Source: Nocardioides flavus (ex Wang et al. 2016) (GTDB lineage: Bacteria; Actinomycetota; Actinomycetes; Propionibacteriales; Nocardioidaceae). From it: DNA of 64,000 bases. The stretch covers positions 248,001 through 312,000 of the forward strand of contig NZ_BNAD01000004.1 of assembly GCF_014653115.1 (NCBI RefSeq). The letters run 5' to 3'. Each line of letters starts with the position of its first letter. Position 1 is the first letter of the stretch. Position numbers and translations under genes: made by a program. A model generated the notes under the pieces. That model made no database searches. It had not been told where the DNA came from and saw only the letters and a list, made by a program, of their open reading frames with translations. Positions 6,960 through 15,449 of the stretch are shown in pieces.

Positions 6960-7549
6960 CGCTCGCCTCCTCTCGTCAGCGCGGTCCGGACCTTGGCCAG
7001 GCACCTCGCCCGCGTGGGGCCGATGCTCCCGACGGGCATGTCGAGCTCCTGGCTGAGCGACTGGTAGTCGGGGCGGTCCATGAAGGCCACGACCCGCAGC
7101 AGCTTGCGGCACCGCTCGTCGACCGACGCCACGGCGCCCCACAGCCGTGCCGCCTCGTCGTCGAGCACCGCGAGCGCCTCGGCCGACTCCGTGTCGGGGA
7201 GCGCGGCGTGCAGCGTCTCGTCCTGCACCGGGGTCGCACGACGCGCGGTCCGGGCGTGGGCGGCTGCGCCGCGCCTGGCCGAGGTGATCAGCCAGGACGC
7301 GACCGCCTGCGGGTCCGCGATGGTCTCGTGCAGTCGTACGAAGCCCAGCCAGGTCGCCTGGACCACGTCCTCGGCGGCCTCACGGTCGAGCCCGTACGCC
7401 CTCACCACGTGCCACAGGACCGGTGTCATCGCAGCAACCAGCTCGTCCACGGCACCGGCGTCCCCCTGACGCCACGCGATGAACGCCCCACTGGCCATGT
7501 CCCACGGTGACAGCCCGGACTGCCCCTCAGCCCTGCGGTCCTCTGACAT
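6956..7549 (-). CDS. ECF-type RNA polymerase sigma factor
   Basis: 197 residues. Region 2 (about 20-105) contains GDAGAVDELVAAMTPVLWHV and EDVVQATWLGFVRLHE. Region 4 (about 140-190) contains a helix-turn-helix DYQSLSQELDMPVGSIGPTRARCLAKV. There is no region 1 or 3, as in ECF (group 4) sigma factors. It should direct polymerase to a small regulon, perhaps including its own operon with the coupled acidic protein. The start ATG 7549 is chosen because GGGGA lies 11 bases upstream; ATG 7558 and ATG 7567 are in frame but badly spaced. An imperfect palindrome upstream (7577-7590) could be an operator. Confidence 0.85.
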   Translation of the reverse strand: MSEDRRAEGQSGLSPWDMASGAFIAWRQGDAGAVDELVAAMTPVLWHVVRAYGLDREAAEDVVQATWLGFVRLHETIADPQAVASWLITSARRGAAAHARTARRATPVQDETLHAALPDTESAEALAVLDDEAARLWGAVASVDERCRKLLRVVAFMDRPDYQSLSQELDMPVGSIGPTRARCLAKVRTALTRGGER

Positions 7550-7576
7550 GGCGACCATTGTCCCCATGTCTGCACA

Positions 7577-7590
7577 GGTGTGCGTACACC
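7577..7590. promoter_or_regulatory. Imperfect palindrome upstream of the sigma factor gene
   Basis: GGTGTGCGTACACC is symmetric at 12 of 14 positions and lies about 28-41 bases before the sigma factor start, in a gap of about 90 bp. It could be an operator or part of an autoregulated promoter. No regulator can be assigned. Confidence 0.25.
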
Positions 7591-7641
7591 CCTGCGTGAT
7601 ACGGACGGGACGAAGAGAATATTTTGCTGTGCGGCCCCGGG

Positions 7642-8493
7642 CTAGAACATCAGCGTCGCGAAGGTCGCGGTCTGCTCGAAGCCGACCCGGGCGTACGCCG
7701 CGCGCGCGGGCGTGTTCCAGTCGTTGACGTAGAGCGAGACCACCGGCGCCATGCCGGAGTCGAGGACGTGGGAGACGACCGCGGCCATGCCGCTGGTGGA
7801 CAGGCCCTCGCCGCGGCGGTCGGGGCGGACCCACACGCCCTGCACCTGCGCGGCGTACGGGGTGACGCAGGCGACCTCGGCCTTGAAGACGACACCCTCG
7901 TCGTCGAAGCTCGCCATCGACCACCCGCGGCCGATCAGCTGCTGGACCCGGGCGCGGTAGAGGTCTCCCCCGCCCGCGTCGCCCTCCGGCGAGACGCCGA
8001 CCTCCTCGGTGTACATCGCCACGCAGGCCGGGTAGAGGACCTCGAGGTCCTGCGGGGTCGTGAGGCGTACGTCGGGAGCGGCTGCCACGGCGGGCGGGCG
8101 CGAGATCTCCAGGTGTGGCTGGGTGGACCGGACCTCGCGCGGGCGGGCCCACCGGGGCTGGATGACCTTCCAGAGCGCGGCGACGACGTCGCTGGGCCCG
8201 ACGATCGTCCCGACACTGTTGCGCCGGCGCAGGGCGACGTCGGCGAAGGCGCCCACGTCGTCGGGCGTGCACTGCACCGGGACGAGGTTGGCGCCGAGGT
8301 GGCAACCGGAGACCAGCTCGCCGCCGTCGAACCGGCCCCACACCTGACCACCGAGCCAGCGCTCGTCGAGGTTGGTGATCCGGGCGCGGTAGTCGACGAA
8401 CACGTTGACCACCGGGTCCTGCTCCGCGAGCGCGATGAAGGCGTCCCGGTCGCCCGGGCCCAGCACGCGCACCTGCTCGCGGGTCCTCAGCAC
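7642..8493 (-). CDS. GNAT acetyltransferase with N-terminal DUF4081 (Rv2867c-like)
   Basis: 283 residues. The C-terminal half is a GNAT fold: the acetyl-CoA loop is VWVRPDRRGEGLSTSGMAAV (near 217-236) and the later motif YVNDWNTPARAAYARVGF is typical. The N-terminal half (about 5-120) matches the DUF4081 type region of the mycobacterial gene next to ispG. It acetylates an unknown amine in the cytoplasm. Start GTG 8493 is supported by TAGGCT six bases upstream, so a leaderless mRNA is likely. It sits 52 bp downstream of ispG, a gene pair also found in mycobacteria. Confidence 0.85.
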   Translation of the reverse strand: MLRTREQVRVLGPGDRDAFIALAEQDPVVNVFVDYRARITNLDERWLGGQVWGRFDGGELVSGCHLGANLVPVQCTPDDVGAFADVALRRRNSVGTIVGPSDVVAALWKVIQPRWARPREVRSTQPHLEISRPPAVAAAPDVRLTTPQDLEVLYPACVAMYTEEVGVSPEGDAGGGDLYRARVQQLIGRGWSMASFDDEGVVFKAEVACVTPYAAQVQGVWVRPDRRGEGLSTSGMAAVVSHVLDSGMAPVVSLYVNDWNTPARAAYARVGFEQTATFATLMF

Positions 8494-8545
8494 CCTCGGA
8501 GCCTAGTGGGAACCGGCACGCGCGGGCCTGCGCTGCGGGCACGTC

Positions 8546-9697
8546 TCACGAGACGCTGACGGAGGCCTCCGCGCCCTCGACCGTCTCCATCCCCTCGGCG
8601 ATGCGCATGGCCTCCTCGATGAGCGTCTCCACGATCTGCGACTCGGGCACGGTCTTGATGACCTCGCCCTTGACGAAGATCTGTCCCTTGCCGTTGCCGG
8701 AGGCGACGCCGAGGTCGGCCTCGCGGGCCTCGCCGGGCCCGTTGACCACGCATCCCATCACGGCCACGCGCAGCGGGACCTCGAGCCCGTCGAGCCCGGC
8801 GGTGACCTCCTCGGCGAGCTTGTAGACGTCGACCTGGGCGCGGCCGCACGAGGGGCAGGAGACGATCTCGAGCCGGCGCGGCTTGAGGTTGAGCGACTCC
8901 AGGATCTGGATGCCGACCTTGACCTCCTCCACCGGGGGCGCGGAGAGCGAGACGCGGATGGTGTCGCCGATGCCCTTGCTGAGCAGGTGGCCGAACGCGA
9001 CCGCCGACTTGATGGTGCCCTGGAAGGCCGGACCGGCCTCGGTGACCCCGAGGTGCAGCGGCCAGTCGCCGGCTTCGGCGAGCAGCTCGTAGGCGCGGAC
9101 CATCACGACCGGGTCGTTGTGCTTGACCGAGATCTTGAAGTCGTGGAAGTCGTGCTCCTCGAAGAGGCTCGCCTCCCACACCGCGGACTCGACGAGCGCC
9201 TCGGGCGTGGCCTTGCCGTACTTGTCGAGGATCCGCTTGTCGAGCGAGCCGGCGTTGACGCCGATGCGGATGGAGGTGCCGCGGTCCTTGGCCGCCTTGG
9301 CGATCTCCTTGACCTGGTCGTCGAACTTGCGGATGTTGCCGGGGTTGACCCGGACCGCCGCGCAGCCGGCGTCGATCGCCGCGAAGACGTACTTGGGCTG
9401 GAAGTGGATGTCGGCGATCACCGGGATCTGCGACTTCTGCGCGATCGCCGGCAGGGCGTCGGCGTCGTCCTGGCTGGGGCACGCGACGCGCACGATGTCG
9501 CAGCCCGACGCGGTCAGCTCGGCGATCTGCTGCAGGGTGCTGTTGACGTCGGAGGTCAGCGTCGTGGTCATCGACTGGACCGAGATCGGCGAGTCGCTGC
9601 CGACGCCCACCGACCCCACCTTGATCTGGCGGGTCTTGCGGCGGGGGGCCAGGACGGGGGGCGGGAGGGCGGGCATGCCCAAGCCGACGGAAGTCAT
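8546..9697 (-). CDS. ispG: 4-hydroxy-3-methylbut-2-en-1-yl diphosphate synthase (flavodoxin)
   Basis: 383 residues, a full-length IspG/GcpE. It reduces methylerythritol cyclodiphosphate to HMBPP, the sixth step of the MEP isoprenoid pathway, using a [4Fe-4S] cluster. The iron-sulfur ligands are visible in the C-terminal part: CPSCGR and the later [10 protein letters not shown]. The N-terminal TIM-barrel start has [20 protein letters not shown]. Dxr of the same pathway is two genes upstream with the site-2 protease between, as in M. tuberculosis. Start ATG 9697 has TACGAT six bases upstream and no Shine-Dalgarno, suggesting a leaderless transcript. Confidence 0.97.
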   Translation of the reverse strand: MTSVGLGMPALPPPVLAPRRKTRQIKVGSVGVGSDSPISVQSMTTTLTSDVNSTLQQIAELTASGCDIVRVACPSQDDADALPAIAQKSQIPVIADIHFQPKYVFAAIDAGCAAVRVNPGNIRKFDDQVKEIAKAAKDRGTSIRIGVNAGSLDKRILDKYGKATPEALVESAVWEASLFEEHDFHDFKISVKHNDPVVMVRAYELLAEAGDWPLHLGVTEAGPAFQGTIKSAVAFGHLLSKGIGDTIRVSLSAPPVEEVKVGIQILESLNLKPRRLEIVSCPSCGRAQVDVYKLAEEVTAGLDGLEVPLRVAVMGCVVNGPGEAREADLGVASGNGKGQIFVKGEVIKTVPESQIVETLIEEAMRIAEGMETVEGAEASVSVS

Positions 9698-9745
9698 GGC
9701 GCCATCGTACGGGCCGGGTCGTCGGACCCCCGCGTCCGTACGCCG

Positions 9746-11092
9746 TCAGGTCAGGCGGAGCGGGACCACGATGTCGGCGACGATCAGCACGACGCCCATC
9801 ACGAGCATCGCGAGCCCGACCACGTACGCCACGGGCAGCAGCTTGGCGACGTCGACGTGCCCCGGGTCGGGGCGGCCGAGGAGCCGCGCCATGCCGCGCT
9901 TGAGCCCCTCGTAGAGGGCGCCGGCGATGTGGCCGCCGTCGAGCGGCAGCAGCGGCACGAAGTTGAACATGCCGATGAAGAAGTTGAAGCTCGCCACGAG
10001 GAAGAGCAGCGTCACGATCTTCTCGGTGAGTGGGAACGCCTCGCTGGACGCGGCCTCACCGGCGAACCGGCCGCCGCCGACGATGGAGACGGGGCTCTCG
10101 GGGTCGCGCTCCTGGAGCCCGACCACCGCGCGACCGACCTCGTAGACCTTCACCGGGAGCTGGCCGAGCGCCTCGACCGTCTCGACCGTCATCGTCCCCA
10201 TCTGGGCCGTGGTGTAGACGAGACCGCCCGTCGCGAAGTCGACCTCGGGCTGGACGCCGAGGAAGCCGACCTCGGTGAGCGTCTCGTCCTCGAGCGACGT
10301 CTGGCGCAGCGTGACCGTGGTGTTGGTGGTGAGGGTGAGCTCCTCGTCACCGCGCCGGACCTCGATGACCGCGTCGCCGTCGGCGTTGCCGCGGATCAGG
10401 GCCTGGAAGCTCTCCCAGTCGCTGAACGGTGTGCCGTTGAAGCTGAGCAGCTCGTCGCCGGGGCGGATCCCCGCCTCGGCGGCCGGGGTCGGGGGGTCGT
10501 CGGCGGTGCAGGCGCGGCCCTGCTCCTCGACCGGCACCACGCACTCTGGCACGGCCGCCACGACGGGCTCGACGACCTCGTCGCGCGGGTTGCCGTACGT
10601 CGCGAAGAGGACCGCGAACAGGCCGAACGCGATCGCTATGTTGACGGTCGGGCCGCCCGCCATGACCACGACCTTCTTCCACCACGGCAGGCGGTAGAAG
10701 AGCCGATCGGTGTCGTGCTGCTTGACGTACTCCCACTCCGCTGCCCGCGCGTCGGAGATCAGCTGGGTGAACAGGCCCGTGTTCGAGCGGCGGACCCGGT
10801 GCACCGGCTCGCCGTCCTCGTCGTACGTCGTCTCCTCGACCAGGTCCTCCGCGCCGGGCGGGAGCATGCCGACGATCTTGACGTAGCCGCCGAGCGGGAT
10901 CGCCTTGACGCCGTACTCGGTGTCGCCGATCTGGCGGCTCCACACGGTCGGGCCGAACCCGATGAACCACTGCGGCACCTTGCAGCCGAACTTCTTCGCG
11001 GGGATGAGGTGCCCGAACTCGTGGAGCCCGATCGAGACGAGGATCGCCAGGACGAAGGTGACGACACCCAGGGTGTAGAGCAGGGCGGTCAT
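9746..11092 (-). CDS. rip1: Site-2 intramembrane zinc metalloprotease (RseP/Rip1, M50)
   Basis: 448 residues. The zinc site HEFGH (His24, Glu25, His28) is inside the first transmembrane helix and the third ligand is in LLPLDGGHIAGAL near residue 398. A PDZ domain lies between (around 210-250: DELLSFNGTPFSDWESFQAL). It cuts membrane-bound anti-sigma factors and similar substrates within the bilayer. It lies between dxr and ispG as in mycobacteria, where the homologue is Rip1. It has an insert rich in charge between the first and second membrane helices (about 75-120). The gap to dxr is 26 bp, so the genes are probably co-transcribed. Confidence 0.95.
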   Translation of the reverse strand: MTALLYTLGVVTFVLAILVSIGLHEFGHLIPAKKFGCKVPQWFIGFGPTVWSRQIGDTEYGVKAIPLGGYVKIVGMLPPGAEDLVEETTYDEDGEPVHRVRRSNTGLFTQLISDARAAEWEYVKQHDTDRLFYRLPWWKKVVVMAGGPTVNIAIAFGLFAVLFATYGNPRDEVVEPVVAAVPECVVPVEEQGRACTADDPPTPAAEAGIRPGDELLSFNGTPFSDWESFQALIRGNADGDAVIEVRRGDEELTLTTNTTVTLRQTSLEDETLTEVGFLGVQPEVDFATGGLVYTTAQMGTMTVETVEALGQLPVKVYEVGRAVVGLQERDPESPVSIVGGGRFAGEAASSEAFPLTEKIVTLLFLVASFNFFIGMFNFVPLLPLDGGHIAGALYEGLKRGMARLLGRPDPGHVDVAKLLPVAYVVGLAMLVMGVVLIVADIVVPLRLT

Positions 11093-11118
11093 GCGGAGAT
11101 CCTTCTCAGGTCAGGGCG

Positions 11119-12204
11119 TCAGATGAGGGCGGCGGCCTCGGCGCGCGCCCAGGCGTCGGCGGCGAGCACGTCGTCCACCGTGAGGTGCTCCCTCGATGGT
11201 ACGTCGTGGAGGTCCAGGACCCGCGCCACTGTGGACACGATGTCGGGGAACCGGAGCCTGCCGTCGTGGAAGGCGTCGACCGCCACCTCGTTGGCCGCGT
11301 TGTAGACCGCCGGCGCCGTCCCGCCGCGCTCCCCTGCCGTCCGGGCGAGGGTCACGGCCGGGAAGACGACGTCGTCGAGCGGCTCGAAGCGCCAGTCGGC
11401 GGCCTTGGTCCAGTCGATCGGGGTCTCGGCGTCGGGCACCCGGTCGGGCCAGCCCATGCCGAGCGCGATCGGCACGAGCATGGTCGGCAGGCCCAGCTGG
11501 GCCACGACCGCGCCGTCGACGAACTCGACCATCGAGTGGATCAGCTGCTGCGGGTGGACGACCACGTCGATGCGGTCGTAGGGGATGTCGAAGAGCAGGT
11601 GGGCCTCGATCACCTCCAGCCCCTTGTTGACCAGGGTGGCGGAGTTGGTGGTGATCACCCGGCCCATCGCGAAGTTGGGGTGCGCGAGCGCCTGCGCCGG
11701 GGTGACCGCGGCGAGCTCGTCGGCCGTTCGCCCCCGGAACGGGCCGCCCGACGCGGTGAGGACCAGGCGGCGCACCTCGGCGGCGGAGCCGGCGCGCAGG
11801 CTCTGCGCGATCGCGCTGTGCTCGGAGTCGACCGGGACGATCTGGCCGGGTCGCGCGCGCTCCTTGACCAGGGGGCCGCCGATGATCAGCGACTCCTTGT
11901 TGGCCAGCGCGAGGGTGTGGCCGGCGTCGAGGGCAGCGAGGGTGGGACGGAGCCCGACGGCGCCGGTGATCCCGTTGAGCACCACGTCGCACGGCTGCGC
12001 GGCGGCCTCGGTCGACGCCTCCTCCCCCAGCCCGGCGTACGCCGGCGCGAACTCCGCGACCTGCGCGTCGAACAGCTCCCGGTTGGAGCCGCCGGCGGTC
12101 AGGCCCACCACGCGGAACCGGTCGGGGTTGGCGCGCACGAGGTCGAGCGCCTGCGTGCCGATGGAGCCGGTCGAGCCGAGGATCACGATGTCGCGCGCAG
12201 TCAC
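11119..12204 (-). CDS. dxr: 1-deoxy-D-xylulose-5-phosphate reductoisomerase
   Basis: 361 residues. It converts DXP to 2-C-methyl-D-erythritol 4-phosphate, the first committed MEP-pathway step. The NADPH-binding motif GSTGSIG is at 10-16. The substrate and metal-binding region [14 protein letters not shown] is near 143-156, and the flexible-loop region [17 protein letters not shown] is further on. The length is slightly shorter than that of E. coli Dxr but complete. The start is GTG 12204, preceded by CAGACT six bases upstream (a weak leaderless -10). Confidence 0.97.
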   Translation of the reverse strand: MTARDIVILGSTGSIGTQALDLVRANPDRFRVVGLTAGGSNRELFDAQVAEFAPAYAGLGEEASTEAAAQPCDVVLNGITGAVGLRPTLAALDAGHTLALANKESLIIGGPLVKERARPGQIVPVDSEHSAIAQSLRAGSAAEVRRLVLTASGGPFRGRTADELAAVTPAQALAHPNFAMGRVITTNSATLVNKGLEVIEAHLLFDIPYDRIDVVVHPQQLIHSMVEFVDGAVVAQLGLPTMLVPIALGMGWPDRVPDAETPIDWTKAADWRFEPLDDVVFPAVTLARTAGERGGTAPAVYNAANEVAVDAFHDGRLRFPDIVSTVARVLDLHDVPSREHLTVDDVLAADAWARAEAAALI

Positions 12205-12249
12205 GCCGCCAGTCTGGCAGGGCGACGGAGGTGTCGTGGACGGACCCGG

Positions 12250-12849
12250 TCAGGCGCTCGGCGCGTCGAACGACCAGAAGCTCACGCCGCCGACCTCGAC
12301 GAGCGTGGCTCCGGCGGGGGCGATCGGCTTCTGGTCGTCGGACGCGCCGAGGGCGGCCAGCACCGTCAGGGTGTCGTCGGCGTGCCGGGCCAGCACGGCG
12401 TCGCCGGGCACGTCGGCGCAGGCGGCCGGGTCCGTACGCCCGGCGCGCATCGCGACGTCCCACGCGAGGTCCTCGCCGTCCACCCGCAGCACCACCCCGC
12501 TCGGCGCGTCGGCGACGACGACCTTGCCCTCCGCGCCCGGGGAGTCGTCGTGCTGCACGACGGCGCCCACGCGGGCGGCAGCGAGGACGGCGACGACGCC
12601 GCGCTCACGGGGCAACGCGCCGACGGCGACCTGGTCGCCGACCCCGACACCGAAGGCGCGGAGCACCCCGGCGCACGCGGCGACCTCGGTCAACAGCCGG
12701 GCGAAGCTGTGCTGCACGCCGTCGACGACCAGGGCGGTGTCGTCCGCCCGTCCGCGGATCACGTGCAGGTCGAGGGCGTGGTAGCACGCGTTGAGGGTGC
12801 CGGGGTCATTCGAGGAGGGCGCGCGGAACCAGGTCACGTCGATGCTCAT
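12250..12849 (-). CDS. Stand-alone N-terminal fragment of an acyl-CoA synthetase-like protein
   Basis: 199 residues. The first half resembles the N-terminal region of acetyl-CoA synthetases: VTWFRAPSSNDPGTLNACYHALDLHVIRG compares with the usual 'W F .. G . LN . CYNALDRHV', then DDTALVVDGVQHSFARLLTEV and the GVGVGDQVAVGALPRE helix. The nucleotide-binding motifs (TSGTTG..., GD..) and the C-terminal lid are absent; instead it ends with 'VSFWSFDAPSA'. So it cannot adenylate by itself. It may be a decayed synthetase or a domain put to another use. ATG 12849 has TGAGG five bases upstream, and it lies 7 bp after the M1 peptidase gene, so it is probably co-expressed with it. Confidence 0.7.
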   Translation of the reverse strand: MSIDVTWFRAPSSNDPGTLNACYHALDLHVIRGRADDTALVVDGVQHSFARLLTEVAACAGVLRAFGVGVGDQVAVGALPRERGVVAVLAAARVGAVVQHDDSPGAEGKVVVADAPSGVVLRVDGEDLAWDVAMRAGRTDPAACADVPGDAVLARHADDTLTVLAALGASDDQKPIAPAGATLVEVGGVSFWSFDAPSA

Positions 12850-12856
12850 CGCGACC

Positions 12857-14296
12857 TCACCCCAGCCCGTTGTCGGCGGTGGGGGCCGGTCTGGCCGGCG
12901 TACGCAACCAGGCTGTGAAGAAGGAGCGGAGGTCCTGGCCGCTCACCCGCGCGGCGAGCTCCTCGAACTCCGTCGAGGAGCCGTTGCCGCCCTTCTGCTC
13001 GCGGATCCACGTCCGGAGGATGCGCCAGAAGACGTCGTCGCCGACGCGGTTGCGCAGCGCCTGGAGCGTCATCGCGCCGCGGCTGTAGACCGCGCCGTCG
13101 AAGATCCGCTCCGCGCCGGGGTCGCCGATCAGGACCTTCCAGAAGTCTGCCGAGGGCCCGACGCCGTCGTAGTAGCTGCGCAGGATCGCGGCGCCCGAGC
13201 GGCCACCGTGGGTCTCGGTCCAGCGCCACTCCATGAAGGTGGCGAAGCCCTCGTTGAGCCAGATGTCGGCCCAGTGCTGCACGGCGATGTCGTCGCCGAA
13301 CCACTGGTGGGCGAGCTCGTGGACGACGAGGCTGGTGTAGCCGGCACCGACGGCGGGATAGGTCGGCCGGGTCTGGTTCTCCAGCGCGAAACCCGGGTTG
13401 AGGCCGGTGGTGATGCCCCCGACGACCGAGAACGGGTAGGGGCCGAGGTCCTTCTCGAGGCCGGCGACGACGGCGGGCGTCTTCCTCATCAAGCGCATGC
13501 TGGCCGCCTGGTCGCGCGCGCTGAGGCTCTCCGAGACCGCGACGAGCCACGGCAGGCCGCGGTGCCGCCCCTTCTCGATCGTGAAGTCCCCGGCCGCGAA
13601 GAACGCGAGGTAGGGCACCATCGGCTCGTCGGCGCGCCAGTGCCACCGCGTCCAGCGGCGGCCGACGTCGCGCCCGCGCAGCTTGCCGTTGGAGATCACC
13701 TCGCGCCCGTTGGGGACGCGGACCTTCACGTCGACCACGGCCTTGTCGAGCGGGTGGTCGTTGGCGGGGAACCACCACGGCGCCATGTGCGGCTCGTTCA
13801 TCGTGATCACCTCGCGCCGGCTGGCCAGCCAGTTGCGCTCGCCCGCATAGCTGCGCCGCGACGGCCGGTCGGCGTACGACACCACGACGGTGTGCTCGCT
13901 GCCGGCGGCCAGCGGCTCGTCCGGGGTGATGCGCAGCTCGTGGCCGCCGTCGGTCTTCGCGAAGTCGGCGCGCTCACCGTCGACCGTCACCGCCGAGACC
14001 TTCAGCAGGAAGTCGAGGGAGAAGCTGGCCAGGTCCTGGGTCGCGGTGAGCTCGACCCTGGTCCGTCCGCTGAGCCGCTTGGTGGCGAGCGCGTAGCGGT
14101 TGGAGACCTCGTAGGACGACACGTCGATGCCGCCGTTGCCGTCGAGGGGCCAGTAGGGGTCGCCGATGCCGGACGCGCCGTCCACCGGAGCCGCGGCCCG
14201 CACGTCGCCGGCGGCCGGCACGCTGGTGGACCCCACCGCCAGGGTCGCGAGCAGCGCGAGGGAGAACAGGGGCCGGGAGGGAGCGCGCGTGGTCAC
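12857..14296 (-). CDS. Secreted M1 family zinc metallopeptidase
   Basis: 479 residues. It starts with a signal peptide (basic MTTRAPSRP, then a hydrophobic stretch ending near VPAAG). The catalytic domain has HELAHQWFGD (His326, Glu327, His330) and NEGFATFMEW (Glu349), with NPGFALENQT (300-309) standing for the GxMEN substrate-binding motif. It lacks the long C-terminal helical domain of PepN, typical of short secreted actinobacterial M1 peptidases. It likely trims peptides outside the membrane. Start GTG 14296 has TAGGTT six bases upstream (leaderless). It is followed at once by the acyl-CoA synthetase-like fragment. Confidence 0.92.
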   Translation of the reverse strand: MTTRAPSRPLFSLALLATLAVGSTSVPAAGDVRAAAPVDGASGIGDPYWPLDGNGGIDVSSYEVSNRYALATKRLSGRTRVELTATQDLASFSLDFLLKVSAVTVDGERADFAKTDGGHELRITPDEPLAAGSEHTVVVSYADRPSRRSYAGERNWLASRREVITMNEPHMAPWWFPANDHPLDKAVVDVKVRVPNGREVISNGKLRGRDVGRRWTRWHWRADEPMVPYLAFFAAGDFTIEKGRHRGLPWLVAVSESLSARDQAASMRLMRKTPAVVAGLEKDLGPYPFSVVGGITTGLNPGFALENQTRPTYPAVGAGYTSLVVHELAHQWFGDDIAVQHWADIWLNEGFATFMEWRWTETHGGRSGAAILRSYYDGVGPSADFWKVLIGDPGAERIFDGAVYSRGAMTLQALRNRVGDDVFWRILRTWIREQKGGNGSSTEFEELAARVSGQDLRSFFTAWLRTPARPAPTADNGLG

Positions 14297-14421
14297 CGTC
14301 CGAACCTAGCGCGCAGAATTCGGTTGCGGTGGCGCATCGCGCCCGTGGACGATGACGCCGGCGACACCCGCCCGCCGCGTGCCCCCGTACGCCGGTGCCC
14401 CGACACGAGAGGAGCCGTGAC

Positions 14422-14535
14422 ATGTCCATGACTGTCCCCGGCCTGCCCGCCGACCACCTCTCGCACACCTGGAGCACCCACGTTGTCCCACCTGCACACC
14501 GGTCCCTCCTTCCCGGAGGACTTCCTCTCCCCTGA
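14422..14535 (+). CDS. Possible upstream ORF overlapping the RIO kinase start
   Basis: 37 residues beginning MSMTVPGLPADHLSHTWSTH. It is preceded by AGAGGAG seven bases upstream, a far better ribosome binding site than the kinase gene has. It overlaps the first 53 bases of the kinase frame. It may be a regulatory leader peptide or the sign of a frame error near the kinase start. No family was recognised. Confidence 0.35.
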   Translation: MSMTVPGLPADHLSHTWSTHVVPPAHRSLLPGGLPLP

Positions 14536-15391
14536 CGACCGTCCGCCCCTGGAGGGCATCGACGAGTCGTTCGTCTTCACCTACGAGACCTACGCCGACG
14601 AGCTCGGCGAGGGTCAGCGCTGGTCCCGCTGGGAGGACCTCGAGGCCCTGATGCGGGGTCCCGAACCACGCCCCGACTGGGTCGTGACCTCCAGCGGTGC
14701 CGTCGACACCGAGCTCGGCGTCCTCAAGACCGGCAAGGAGGCCGACGTGTTCCTGCTCGAGCGCGAGGACCCGCACCGGCCGGAGACCGCGGTCGTGATG
14801 GCCGCCAAGCGCTACCGCGACACCGACCACCGCTCGTTCCACCGCGCCGCGTCCTACACCGAGGGGCGCTCGATGAAGCGCTCGCGTGACAACCGCGCCC
14901 TCAAGCGCAAGTCGACCTGGGGTCGCCAGGTCGCTGCCGGCGAGTGGGCGGTCTCGGAGTGGAACGCGCTGCGGCGCTGCTGGGAGCTCGGCCTCCCGGT
15001 GCCCTACCCGGTCCAGATCGACGAGACCGAGATCCTGATGGAGTGGATCACCGTGACCGTCGACGGCGAGGTCGAGACCGCCCCGCGCGTGGCCCAGGTC
15101 CGCCCGGAACGCTCGGTCGTCGAGGGCTACTACGAGCAGCTCCGCGACGCGCTCGCGACCCTCGTCCAGGCCGGCCTGGTGCACGGCGACCTGTCGCCCT
15201 ACAACACGCTGGCCGCGGGAGAGCGGCTCGTCATCATCGACTTGCCGCAGATGGTCGACCTCGTCGGCAACCCGCGCGGCATGGACTTCCTGCTGCGCGA
15301 CTGCGCCAACATGTGCGCCTGGTTCCGCTCGCGGGGGCTGCAGGTCGACGAGCAGGAGCTCTTCGGGGAGCTGATGGCGCACGCGTTCTGA
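14483..15391 (+). CDS. RIO1-family serine/threonine protein kinase
   Basis: 302 residues. Kinase motifs of the RIO type are visible: the ATP-loop equivalent VLKTGKEADVFLL (near 82-94), the lysine in AAKRYR (~108), the hinge ILMEWI (~188-193), the catalytic loop VHGDLSPYN and the metal-binding aspartate IIDLPQMVD. It would phosphorylate itself or ribosome-assembly factors; bacterial targets are unknown. The start is unclear: the only near-upstream in-frame start is TTG 14483 with a weak GGAG, and a short frame with a strong ribosome binding site overlaps it. A strong hairpin follows the stop. Confidence 0.87.
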   Translation: MSHLHTGPSFPEDFLSPDDRPPLEGIDESFVFTYETYADELGEGQRWSRWEDLEALMRGPEPRPDWVVTSSGAVDTELGVLKTGKEADVFLLEREDPHRPETAVVMAAKRYRDTDHRSFHRAASYTEGRSMKRSRDNRALKRKSTWGRQVAAGEWAVSEWNALRRCWELGLPVPYPVQIDETEILMEWITVTVDGEVETAPRVAQVRPERSVVEGYYEQLRDALATLVQAGLVHGDLSPYNTLAAGERLVIIDLPQMVDLVGNPRGMDFLLRDCANMCAWFRSRGLQVDEQELFGELMAHAF

Positions 15392-15395
15392 CGGA

Positions 15396-15434
15396 CGCTC
15401 GCCCTTGAGTCTCCCAGCGACTCAAGGGCGAGCG
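15396..15434. terminator. Strong hairpin terminator between RIO kinase and LOG genes
   Basis: A perfect 15-bp stem (15396-15410 with 15420-15434) has a nine-base loop, five bases after the kinase stop. It has no T-tract. It ends the kinase transcript four bases before the -10 box (15438-15443) of the next gene. Confidence 0.75.
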
Positions 15435-15449
15435 GCCTAGGTTGGGCGC

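Noticed and set aside
6956..8542. A 528-codon frame that would extend the sigma factor through the GNAT gene.
   Set aside because: The upstream part is an out-of-frame read of the GNAT gene; the sigma factor starts at about 7549 with a ribosome site.
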